A DNA stretch of 64,000 nt, taken from contig KN834785.1 in assembly GCA_000827265.1 (NCBI GenBank), positions 435,819 to 499,818 of the forward strand. Reading direction: 5' to 3'. A program made the translations under genes and the position numbers. How positions within the stretch are numbered: the first letter of the stretch is position 1; each line of letters starts with the position of its first letter. The notes beneath the pieces are model-generated. The model had not been told where the DNA came from. It saw only the letters and a list, made by a program, of their open reading frames with translations, and made no database searches. Shown here piece by piece: positions 42,411-53,200 of this stretch. The stretch comes from Collybiopsis luxurians FD-317 M1. Taxonomy: Eukaryota; Basidiomycota; Agaricomycetes; Agaricales; Omphalotaceae.

Positions 42411-45400
42411 AAAGAAGAACAAGCAGAGTCCAAGAAAAGTGGAGACATTCCAGCNCCCAACTGCCTGCAGCGCAATCATCAGTTCCAACAAATTCTTCAT
42501 TTTCGGGGGCTTTTTTTCTGGTGCACACCATGTCCATATCAATGATGGGGAATTCTACAACATACAAGGAAACCAGTATATTACAATCAACTACAACAGT
42601 GACCTTCAAAATACTGCTAACGGTATAGGAATTGAAAGGACATCAAAGGTTCTCATTTGTCCCTCCCCCAGTCAATACTTTGTGGGAAGAGACGATACAC
42701 TTTCTTGGCTTTCGAGAACTTTTTCACCCCCAGTCATTGCCCTATATAGTGCAAGGAAAAAAGATCTTGAGAATTTTATCAAGGACCACATGAAATGGTA
42801 AATGTTGATTTGAATCCAGTCTAAAAAGCTAATCAGAGCTAGGTGTACTGCTATCAATCTGGATGCAAGTTCAGTCGAGACCTTTCAGGAAGCCCTCTTA
42901 GACAAAGTGAAAGGCCCTCAGTATATCTCAAAAAATACAATCTTGATTCTTGAAAATGCCAATCCTTCTTCAGCACTGGAATACTGTCTTCCGGAATGGT
43001 GCTACGTGCCAGTCATCATCACAAGCTCTAATCAAGACATAGCCCAAAAGAGTTCAGAAGAGGCTTTTGAAATTCCCAGTGGAGCAAATGGGAGAAGAAT
43101 GCAGGATTTGGGGAAGGCTGTTAAATTATCCTTGCAGTTAAAACGGCGTGTTGCTACAATTGTGGCAGCTGGTGGAGCTGGTAAGACTCAAGTAGTGCTG
43201 AGATTTATTGCCGATAATTTTGCAAGGTAAGGGTTTTGCTAAGAATTCGAAGGACACTGGAAATATAACAGTCAGCTTGTGCAGATTCTCCAATGTCTGG
43301 TTCTTTGATGCTAGCTCTGATGCTACACTTGCAGAAGATTTTAAAAAACTTGGAAAGGCTCTAGGTGTGGGTGAAGAAGTGGACAAGGTCAAAAATTTCT
43401 TGGCATGTACTGAGGGCAATTGGCTTTGCATTTTTGATAATGCAGATCGTGGGTGGGCGTTCTTGAAAAACTATATTCCTCTTTGCGACCATGGGAATAT
43501 AATTGTCACGAGCCGTCTTAGAGAAATGGCACAATTGAGTTCTGTTAAAAATCACATTGATCTACCGGATCTTGACAGAAATAGTGCCATAAAACTACTT
43601 TTTGATCGTGCACATGTAGAACCCTCTAGAGAAGACTATGATGTAGCAGACACAATTGTTAGTGTTCTGGGTTGCCATGCACTGGCGGTCTCCACAGCTG
43701 GAGCATACATTCAAGCAAGCTCAACATGTACATTGAGTAACTATCTAGTGCAATATGCACAGCAGAAGGAGAAACTTCTCAATTATAGAATGCAGTCACT
43801 GGATGCCTACTCGGAAACAGTGCTCAGTGCATTTATGCTGAGTTTTGAAACACTCAGTGAACCAACAAAATATTTTATACAACTTTGCAGCTTCTTGCAT
43901 CCCACTGCCATTTTGATAGATATATTTAAGCGTGCAACCAGTTTCAAAATTAATGAATTCTTGCCGAATGAAGTAGATAGTCCAGGTAGGACAGAAATGG
44001 AGAGATTTCTGTCCTGGTTTTCTGAGGAGAGTGTGCTTTACAATAGCATTGATGAACTGTGTCAATTTTCCTTGGCTGCATATAATTCCAGAGAAGGATA
44101 CCTTGTATTTCACTCAATAATTCATGAGTGTGCAAATGGCATAGCTAGTCAATATCCACAATTGGGGGTTGGAGTAGCAATGCTGCTAGGGCGTGCAACT
44201 CCCTTAGGAGGTAGTGAGGAAGATCATTCATTTCGAAGACAGTTATTAATGCATGTACAGCATATCCAATGGGAACAGCTCCCTACCACTTATACACAAA
44301 GGTGTATAGCAAAGATCTTTGGAACTTGTGGGTACTGGGCTCAAGCTGAGGTGCTTGAACACAAGGTGCTTCTACTGAACAAACAAATGATGGGGGAGCA
44401 CCATCCTGATACTTTGTCAGCCATGAATGACCTTGCTTTAACTTACTATTACCGTGGTAAGTTGGCAGAAGCTGAAAAAGTTGTTGGGGAGGTAGTGTTG
44501 CTGAGCAAACAAGTGATGGGGGAACACCATCCTCAGACTTTGAGTTCAATGGGTATCCTTGCTGCAATTTATAATGGCCAAGGTAAAATGAAGGAAGCTG
44601 AAAAACTTAAAGAGGAGCTGCTTTTGTTGCACAAACAAATGAGTGAAGAACACCATCCCGATACTTTGAGTTCCATGGCTAACCTTGCTGTGAGCTATCG
44701 TCACCAGGGTAGGCTCGAGGAAGCAGAAAGGCTTGGAGAGAAGGTGCTTCATCTGCGCAAACAAGTGATTGGGAAACACCATCCTTCTACTTTGATATCT
44801 ATGGCTAACCTTGCTCTGACCTACCAAGAGCATGGTAAGTTGGAGAAAGCTGAAAAGCTTCAAGAAGAGGTGGTTCAGCTGCATAAACAAGTGATTGGGG
44901 AACACCATCCTTCTACTTTAACTTCCATGGCTAACCTTGCTGCAACCTATCATAAGGTTGGTAAGCTGGAAAAAGCCGAAAAGCTTGGAGAGGAGGTGCT
45001 TCTGCTGCGCAAACAAGTGATTGGGGAACACCATCATTCTACTTTAACTACCATGGGCAACCTTGCCGCAATCTACCAGCAGCTTGGTAAGCTTGAGAAA
45101 GCTGAAAAGCTTGAAGAAGAGGTACTTCTATTGCGCAAGCAGGTAGTTGGAGCACACCATCCTCTAACTTTGAATTCCATGGTTAACTTGTCTACAACCT
45201 ACCGTGCTTGCGGTAAGCTGAATGAAGCTGAAAAGCTTGGAGAGGAGGCACTTCTGCTGCACAAACAAATACTTGGGGAAAACCATCCTTATACTTTGAC
45301 TTCCATGGCTAACATTGCTGTCACCTACCATTACCGTGGTAAGCTGGATAAAGCTGAAAAGCTTGAAGAGGAGGTGATTCTGCGGCGCAAACAAGTGATT

Positions 45401-45544
45401 GGGGAGCACCATCCTGATACTTTGGCTTCTATGCGTAACCTTGCTTTCACCTACCGTGCCCGTGGTAAGCTGGAGGAAGCCAAAAGGCTTGAAAAGAAAG
45501 TGCAGCTATTGAGTACACAAGCAACTAGTGGAACACCCTCTTGA
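42411..45544 (+). CDS. NLR-D: pseudo-NTPase/NB-ARC/TPR protein, 9 TPRs, 5' end missing
   Basis: Exons less than 42411-42797, 42843-43226 and 43285-45544. The first codons are in the gap. Compared with NLR-C, two single bases are missing at the gap edge (near 42431 and in a T-run near 42512) plus one N; from about 42515 onward exon 1 matches NLR-C almost perfectly, so these are probably edge errors. The rest is open: FVGRDD, LYSARKKDLENF, ILILENANPS, VIITSS, P-loop AAGGAGKTQ, WLCIFDNADR, NIIVTSR, GCHALAVSTAGAY, winged helix, then nine 42-aa TPRs. The final LLSTQATSGTPS is out of frame with the array: one extra base near 45530 creates the stop. NLR-D lies head to head with NLR-C. Confidence 0.85.
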
Positions 45545-45590
45545 TACTTTGTCTTCTATGGCTAACTTACTGCAGATAACTACAATGTAA
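45545..45590 (+). pseudogene. Frame-shifted leftover TPR unit after NLR-D
   Basis: In the +1 frame the DNA just past and across the stop still reads VEHPLDTLSSMANLLQ, the start of a further TPR. NLR-A, B and C also have one decayed unit after their stops. Confidence 0.6.
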
Positions 45591-46257
45591 AATATAAATC
45601 AAAACATCCACTATCTATTCCACCTTAGCATAGACCATGAGACTCATGGAATGTGCACCAAAACATGATTCTAAAGCAAATTCTACTTGACTAGATATCA
45701 ATGCATATTGTTCTCTTCTTGTGTCTATTTACTGTTGGATATATTTTCAATATTGGATAACTATACTTTAACCTGGTTTATATCAACTGTATTACATATG
45801 TAGTATTACATATGTAACATCTTCCCTTGTGGTCTTACAGTATCTACCTATGATATAATATCTTCTCATGCCACTGCTCTTCACTCAACATCATATTCTC
45901 TTGCTGTAGGCATTTACTTTATTTATAGGTACTCAAGATTGTATATAAATTCACTGGACTAACTGGAAATACTAGTGGTGATTTTTCTCCTTGATCAGTG
46001 TGATCTTCAACGCAGTAGTACAATTACCCACTACAGTAGACTTCTGATTCCCAAACAGGTTATGAGCTTCACATAGAACCCTAACCTTAGCAGATATGCT
46101 GGTGCACAAATTCTGTCTATGTCATGGAAACCAAGCTACCATCTGGGAAGAGACCTCAGCCAGACAATCATCAACAGCTTGTGGCACAGATCTCATAGTT
46201 ATCTGTGCTACGAAAACTGCCTGCATTTGGCCACGCAGTAGTTCTTTTGCTGCCTTA
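45591..46257. other. Intergenic, nothing recognised
   Basis: AT-rich, no supported gene; short direct word TATGTAGTATTACATATGTA near 45797. Confidence 0.4.
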
Positions 46258-47451
46258 CTGAGCCTTGGTGCATTATTTCTGTGATCGATCAGAGCTCCCT
46301 GGCGCTTTCGCTGCTCCGATGTATCCATACTACCGACGGTGTCATATATGATGGTATCCCTACCTCTTCGATAAACTTAGACACTTTACGGTCGAGCATT
46401 ACGATTATTCCCCAAGTGGTATGTTTGTTCTCCTGGAAATGTAAATATATACGGGCTTACCGAGGGTCATTTCTAGCCGGAACTCAGCGGAACCCTCAGA
46501 CCCAACTTCGATCCCTTTTGGGACGTTGATGATTTAATCTTAAATGATTCACTGAGAGCAGCTGGATTGACTGCTCTGCAGGATCATTTTACTGGGGATG
46601 AGGAAAAGATTACTTTGGATACCACAATTTCTGGGGGAGGTAGTAATTTGTCGGTCGGTCAGCGACAGATTATTGCCCTTGCAAGGTCAGTATAGTGACA
46701 AATGTTACTGGATTCCTCAATAAGGCTATTTCACATAGGGCCCTGGTTCAGAGGAGTAAATTACTCATCTTAGATGAAGGCATGTCGTTGGAGATTAGTC
46801 CTTTGTACTAATGTGCTGATGTTTGTTTTATAGCGACCTCTCCGAAATTGAAGATCTAGATTTATTAAGGGGCAATAGGTACGACGACATGCCGCTGGCA
46901 GTGTTCATGTGGCTGATAGAAGGCCCTTCCATTTCCTAATGCAGACTATAAGACGGGCACTAACTCAAACTTCCTTACGCAATGAACTGACGGACACGAC
47001 GGTCATCACCATTGCACATCGGCTTCAGACCATCATGGATTCTGATAGAATTGTGGGTGCTATATTTCCCTGTCATTGAGTGCTATGAACATCTTTTTAT
47101 AGACCGTGTTAAATGCTATGTTTCTCTTTTACAGAATAATATTATTGTTACCATTGCTGATCCTGTTGTAGGTTGAATATGGTGTCCCAACTGAACTGCT
47201 GAAAAAGAAGGGTGGGAAGCTACGTGCACTTGTCGAGGAATCCAATGACAAGAATGTTTTGTTTGACCTTGCCGGCAGCCGGAGCCGTTGACCAATAAAC
47301 AGTGAATTTGTATCTTGCAACAGTTAACTCAGTGTCTGCTTGTTTGATTGTTTCATGCGTGTTGAGCAACGGGTTGGAGATACCTGTTAACTTAAGAATT
47401 TGATATTACAAGATGTTGAAAATACTTCGGGATGATGCATATCATACATTA
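46258..47451 (+). pseudogene. Truncated duplicate of ABC transporter 3' end
   Basis: Nearly identical to 22920-24105: exons for [55 protein letters not shown] and the C-terminus VEESNDKNVLFDLAGSRSR, plus 3' flank. Defects: no promoter or upstream exons; Walker A missing; a 30-bp insertion right after the DEA-TS junction (46845-46874) with an in-frame TAG; and a deletion removing most of the VVDAGNI exon. Introns are retained, so it arose by DNA duplication, not retroposition. Confidence 0.9.
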
Positions 47452-48191
47452 AGAATTTCTGCTTGGCCCTCTTTGGGCTTTCCGAAGAAGAATGCAGGAA
47501 CTCATACTACAACTGAAAACCTTTAACATTAATGGGCATTCTTCAGAGCCCAAGAAATATTGTTGACCTGCGTTGGAGTCGGAACATAGGCTATATCCAT
47601 ATGCACACCACAGTCCACCGGCGAGCAAATTCTGTATTCAATGTAAACCCCCTGCATGTTTGCAACGAGTCCCCCGCCTAATGTTCACCTTCTATCTCTC
47701 GCGTCTACGGCCTTAAAATTCAACATTGCGTTTGCTTTTATCAGGATTTACCATAATAGTTAGATTTGAGAACCTCCTCAAGATTGAATTGCCACAGCTG
47801 TAACTTCGAGTGAAGGACTTCAAGCCCGCATGGTTGGATTCCAAAATGAGGCTATTCATACCATTGGGTGAGATATGCTGGCCAGCAAGGCCCGGAGGAA
47901 GGCATAGTGGTGGGAGGCAGTATTCTGGAGAAACGCTTAACGCCACCTTGCTCATTCAGAAAAGCTCTCGAATTCTCTCAGCATGGGAATTCGTGTATGA
48001 GTTCACGCTCGGGAGACAAAATTTTGAACTTGTGATGCAATGCAAAAGACCCCAGCCCTCCCTAACATGATATGCATGTATCTATTGAGAGCCTGCAGAG
48101 AAGAGGGGCAGAAGTTGGCGGAACAACCACCCAATGCCACAGCTATTGTTCACAGTCCTTTGGTAACTACCGGTGACCACCCTAAGATCAA
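47452..48191. other. Intergenic, nothing recognised
   Basis: Short open frames on both strands, none with recognisable features. Confidence 0.35.
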
Positions 48192-48264
48192 GCAATGTTG
48201 CGGGCAGTTCCCATTAGGGCTAGCTCTGCTAGCCCTAACATGTGGGAACTGTCTGCAACATTGC
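48192..48264. repeat. 73-bp hairpin
   Basis: The arms GCAATGTTGCGGGCAGTTCC and its inverted match GGAACTGTCTGCAACATTGC are extended by TTAGGGCTAGC / GCTAGCCCTAA around a tiny loop. Looks like a short foldback insertion. Confidence 0.75.
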
Positions 48265-48352
48265 CAACAAATGGCTCTATCGGGGGGTCAGGTAGGTGGT
48301 TAGGCAGTTAGATGGTGAGGGTTAGAGGTTAGGCTCGCGCCGAAGGCGCGCT

Positions 48353-48389
48353 GGGTTAGGGGTTAGGGTTAGGTTAGGGTTTAGGGTAG
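48353..48389 (+). repeat. Interstitial telomere-like tract
   Basis: About 37 bp of GGGTTAGGGGTTAGGG, GGTTAGG, TTAGGGTTTAGGG units, i.e. degenerate TTAGGG, the common basidiomycete telomere repeat. It is preceded by GGGTTAGAGGTTAGG and a GCGCC-GAA-GGCGC mini-hairpin (about 48336-48350). Confidence 0.75.
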
Positions 48390-48423
48390 TTACATCTGAT
48401 CTTATCTATTTTAGGGTGGCCTC

Positions 48424-48475
48424 GACTGGTGCGACCAAAGGATTGTGCACAAACATTCATTTGGTAGCACCAGTC
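48424..48475. repeat. Short inverted repeat
   Basis: GACTGGTGCGACCAAA (48424-48439) is inverted at 48460-48475 (TTTGGTAGCACCAGTC), with GTGCACAA words in and after the loop. Confidence 0.5.
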
Positions 48476-49289
48476 AAATTGTGCACAATATCTGTCGCAG
48501 GGGCTCGAACAACTCGTCTAATGCTGAACCAAATTTGTGCTCTAGTGGCAGGCGAGAGCGCCCAATGACTCACCAGCACTATATTAGTATCAAGAGGGAT
48601 CGCCGCACGGACAAGCGTCGAATACTTATGCCCTTAACGGAAGGCAAATATCTATCGGGGGCGATTTGTGGTTGGAAGAGATGAGAATCTAGAAGGCAGA
48701 GTTGAGTGTTGCTGGGCCTATAGCTTCCAATGCGTTGGCACCCGGAAACGAGGTGAGAAGTCAACTGAGCAACGAGCGAACAACCGCCGAGCCCACATAA
48801 CCGGGCCTCCCGAGAGATACGATCAGGCTAACAACGTCTCCATTTCCCCGAGTCCTCGTGCCCATGTCATCGGATGCAGTATTGAAAGTAATGGGAGAGG
48901 GCGGGGACTTTTAAGCGGACGGACCCTTCCCGATGACCTGGCTTTCCCAGCCAGATGCAAGACCGGAATTCTACGCTCCTGTATGGCGAATACGACACCA
49001 GTCTGATGAGTGAAGACTCTTGTACCCGCAGCTAGCGTATACTGGATATACTGGATTGCTAGCGAATGGTCATCTGAAGTCTGAACGCCAAGGGTTATAT
49101 TTAAACGTTTGGACCGAAAGAGACATGTATCGGAATCGATATCGAATTTGTATCCGAGCTTAATACGGCCCTAATAGAGTCCAATACGGAGTGGATCATT
49201 GGACCAACATTAGATGCTTTTTAGGTTTCAGCGAGTGTACTAAGCCCCTTTTCGGGAACGGAGACTAGGTCAGTCGGTCAATAAAACCT
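48476..49289. other. Intergenic, nothing recognised
   Basis: No supported gene. No tRNA or rRNA signature found by eye. Confidence 0.35.
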
Positions 49290-49375
49290 TGGTCTCCTTC
49301 CCAACCTGACCTAAACCCGGTCAGGTTGGCACGGGGGAGGAGACCACGTTCTAGCTCAACCAAGGTCAGGTTGTT
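49290..49375. repeat. Inverted repeat with CCAACCTGACC words
   Basis: GGTCTCCTTCCCAACCTGACC is inverted as GGTCAGGTTGG...GGAGGAGACC (to about 49346), and a third GGTCAGGTTG lies at 49364. It may be a small foldback. Confidence 0.5.
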
Positions 49376-50224
49376 TCGGCGATGTGGTCATGCTGGAACG
49401 GAGCACTGGTCATGCTGGTTGTCATTTGGTGCTAACGTTTGGGTCATGCTGAACGTACAAGAGAAGACAAAGTGATGGATTTGAATTGTCCCCGTACGTA
49501 CATTATTGGGGTATGTACGAATTCGGTTATGTATACAAGTTTTACACATATATAAGTACAGCTGAGCAAAAAGGAAACACGGTCGAAACCGAGACACTAG
49601 CATTAATATTATGACCGTCCTCTTGTCCCCTTCGGTTCTTCTGTCCGGAGGTGAGCGTACATCGTTTGTTTATTCTCCCTCCTCCCCTACCTGTTTACCT
49701 TCATGTTTTTGGTTTCATCACCACACTTCCTCTTGTCCCCGTTGTCGACTAATCGACGCTGCCAGCAATCCCTCCCGTCGGCAGCCCAACTTGCTTTAGG
49801 CACCCACCCCGGCATCAAACGAGAGGAAGATCAAAGGAAAGAAAAGATATTCGCAAGAGAAATAGACGGTCATGATCAAAATCGGCGGTGACAGCAAGAA
49901 TCATCAAAGTACACGGAAGACGGAAAGAGTTGGCATAATGGGTCACACTACAGATGACGAGGCGATTAGAAGGAAATGAGAAAAGTGTAGAGGGATCGTG
50001 ATCGGGGAAGTGATGGAAATGGGTCGCGTGGAATGTGTGAGATGGGAAGCATGTGCGAGAGAAATCCAGCACAGAGGTAAGCAATGTCCAAATAAGTGAA
50101 TGGTGAGATGGAAAGGAGGTATCGAGAAAGATGACAGAAAAAGAGATTCACAGCAATAAAATCGGGGGGCATAAAATCAACAACAGGACCGACGACGTTC
50201 AACGCCTCTGCCTTCCCACCGCAT
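49376..50224. other. Intergenic and 3' flank of the bHLH gene
   Basis: Three GGTCATGCTG words at 49387-49453, otherwise no supported feature. Confidence 0.35.
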
Positions 50225-53200
50225 TTAAAACTCCATCCCGTCTTCATTCCCAGCTCCAACAACCGCACCTTTCCTTCTCACCCGTCTGTCATCATCCATC
50301 TGCATACCGTCGACCTCCTCCCTATCTGGCGGTGTTCCCAACGCAGATCCCGACCTTGGGCTCACGGCATCATCGTCTCCGTCTCCTTCACCATCACCCT
50401 CATCGCGGTAATCAGGATCATTAGGATCATCTTCATCCCTATCTCCATCATCTCCGTCTTCCCCATATCCATCTTGCGACGGTGAGTCGCCATCCATATC
50501 GACATCGACATCCTCATTATCATTCCTGTTATTCTTCCCAGCTTTCCTACCAGCTCTCGCCGTGGTCGACTTGGCTGTGGACGCGGCAGTGTTCACCTGG
50601 ACACGTCTTCTCCGCGCGGCAGCTGGACTCGTACTGGTGTTCCCCAACACCTCAGCTTTTCCGGTTACATCGATGGATCCTCTACGAGCGCGACGTGGTC
50701 GCCCTCGCGATTCCAGCGGTGACGAAGCAGCGGCATCCTTGGCTGCCGTAGGTGAAGTGGGTATCGTAGCTGAGGTAGCTGAAGAAGATTTCCGATGCAT
50801 CAAACGCGTTGTGCGTGTCGATTTACCCGCGGCACCGCCACCGCCGGCACCAGGTGCCGAAGTAGATTGGGAGGAATGAGACGAGGCTTCCGATGCCCCT
50901 GGGGAAGGAAGAGAGGTTATACCCGCCGGTACGTCCTTGTTCGCATTGGAGTTCAGCATCGTGGTGCCATCCCCCTCGGCGGCGTCAGGGTCAGGTTTAA
51001 CGAGGGGCGTGGAAGGTACGTCAGCATCTTTTGTCTTTTTCTCGTCCTTTCCCTCCTTGTCTCCTTTACCCTCCCTATCCCCCTCCTCCTCATCGACGTC
51101 ACTCAGCGGTGAACCCATACTGAGTCCGGTCATGTTCATCCCGCCCATTCCACCCATCCCTCCCATTCCGATACCGCCCATGTTGTTCATACCGCTCATG
51201 TTCATTCCGCCCATCCCACCGCCGTTGCCGCCACCGAGACCCATCATGTTGACGTTGTTCATGCCCATGCCCATACCCATGTTAAGGTTCATACCGCCCA
51301 TGCCTATGAAAGGGATTGAAGTAGTCAGCCCGACGTCAAGAAACGAAGAGAAAGCAAGAACTGCAAGATATAAAAACTTCAAAATACATCAAGTACACAG
51401 AAACACGCAAGGAAGTCAAACAATCTCAAAGCTTCAAAAGAGCCCAGAACATCGCAAGTGCAAGTTCGCTCGCAAGTCTCAACCATCCAAACGCAAGCAA
51501 TCCCAACAGCAATCCCAACATCAACAGTCCCACATAAACAAAAAAAGCCAACACAAAAAAGAACTTTCAAGCACCAACCAACGGATACCTACCAAACGCA
51601 TTCATACTCCCCATCCCCATTCCACCCATCCCCATCCCACCAAAATTGCCCATCCCACCATCGAACCCTCCCTGGTTCATATTCGAAAAGCCCATCCCGC
51701 CCATGTTATTCGCGTTCTCCCCGTTATTCGGGTTCGGGCTCGCGTTGGGTCCAGAGTTGGAATTGGACGAGGAGGGAGAAGATGCGGAAGGACCACCGCC
51801 GGCACCGGTACCGGCGTTAAGACCTTCCCTATACGCCCTCAACTCCCTCTCCAGTTCCCTATTCCTCGCTCCTTGGGCTGTAACAAGCTGTTGGAGGTAC
51901 CTATTCCCAACAAGGTGAGTGAGTAACACTCAAAGAAAACCCAATAACAACACTCCAACTAACCGAATATACTCCACACTCTTCCTCAAAATCATCCCCT
52001 TATTCGCCTTAACCACACCCCCAGACCCATCCTCCCCTCCTCCACCCTTATCACCTTTATCGCCCTTCCCATCCCCACCTTTGGCATTCGAAGCCCCATT
52101 ATCGCTCCCTCCGTTCCCCTCCGCCGACCCGGGCTTAACATCCACATCACCATCCATAGGCTCCGTCTTCATCACCATCCCGGGATTGTTAATGAAAAAC
52201 TCGTCGGGAACAGGAAGACCCATTACGTCGAGGTTGAACCCGTACGACGTCCCAGTGCCAGTCCCGGTACCAGTCCCGGTACCAGTCCCACTTCCGCCAC
52301 TGCTACCTGGACCAGAGTTGGTTAGAGAAGGTAGGGTAGGTGACGTAGGTGATGTCGGGGAGGTAGGCGAGAGCGGCATGAGTGGGTCTGCAGCAGATCC
52401 TGCTCCTCCTGCGCTAGAGGGAGGTGGGGAGGTGTTCGAGTTACCGTTGTTTGAGTTGTTGCCTGTGTAGAAAGAGAAAGTTGATTGTTAGTTACATTCG
52501 AATAGAAAGAGAGAGAGAGAAAATGTAAGTCATAAACATCCACCCATCCATCCATCAGTTTCCTCCACCGCTCCTTCCACCCATAAGAAACATAGAAAAA
52601 AAACGCGCGCTACTCACCCTCCATCCCAACATTAAACATCACATCCGGAATCAACGTCGCCAACTCCCCAATCTTCTCATTAATATTATCCCTCCTCCTC
52701 CTCTCCACAGCATTATGACTCTCCCTCCTCCTCCTCCTCTTCTCATTCGCAATCAACGCCTGCTTCTCCGCCGGACTCATATGCTTCATATTCGCACTCG
52801 ACAGCGCATCAGACCCCCCAACGCACCAGGCACAGAAGGCCCTCCCAACGTCGGGGACAACGAAGCAGACGAAGATAACCCAAGAGAACCTTTATCCATC
52901 TTATCAAGCCCAGAAGAAGAAGCCTTATTCGACCTCCTCGTCGTAGGCCCCGTCCCCGCCCCTCCTCCTCCCCCCGGCCCAACACTCCCCCCACTAATCG
53001 AATGCGCATGCGCCCTCCCACCCCTCCCCCGACGACAGACGAAGACGGAGGCGGAGGCGGCAACGTCGTCGTAGGCAACGACGACGAAAGCGGCGTCAAT
53101 CCACCCTGATGCGTCCTCTGATGATGACTCTCGAACCCACCCCCACCTCCACCCCCAGGACCTCCCCCCATCCACCCATCGAGCCCCGAAGAACCCGTAT

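Noticed and set aside
42411..42515. NLR-D as a pseudogene because of frameshifts in exon 1
   Set aside because: The missing bases lie beside the gap and an N, in an otherwise near-identical copy of NLR-C exon 1; edge errors are more likely.
41297..42801. Very long ORFs on both strands across 41.3-42.8 kb
   Set aside because: They consist mostly of translated N and are gap artefacts.
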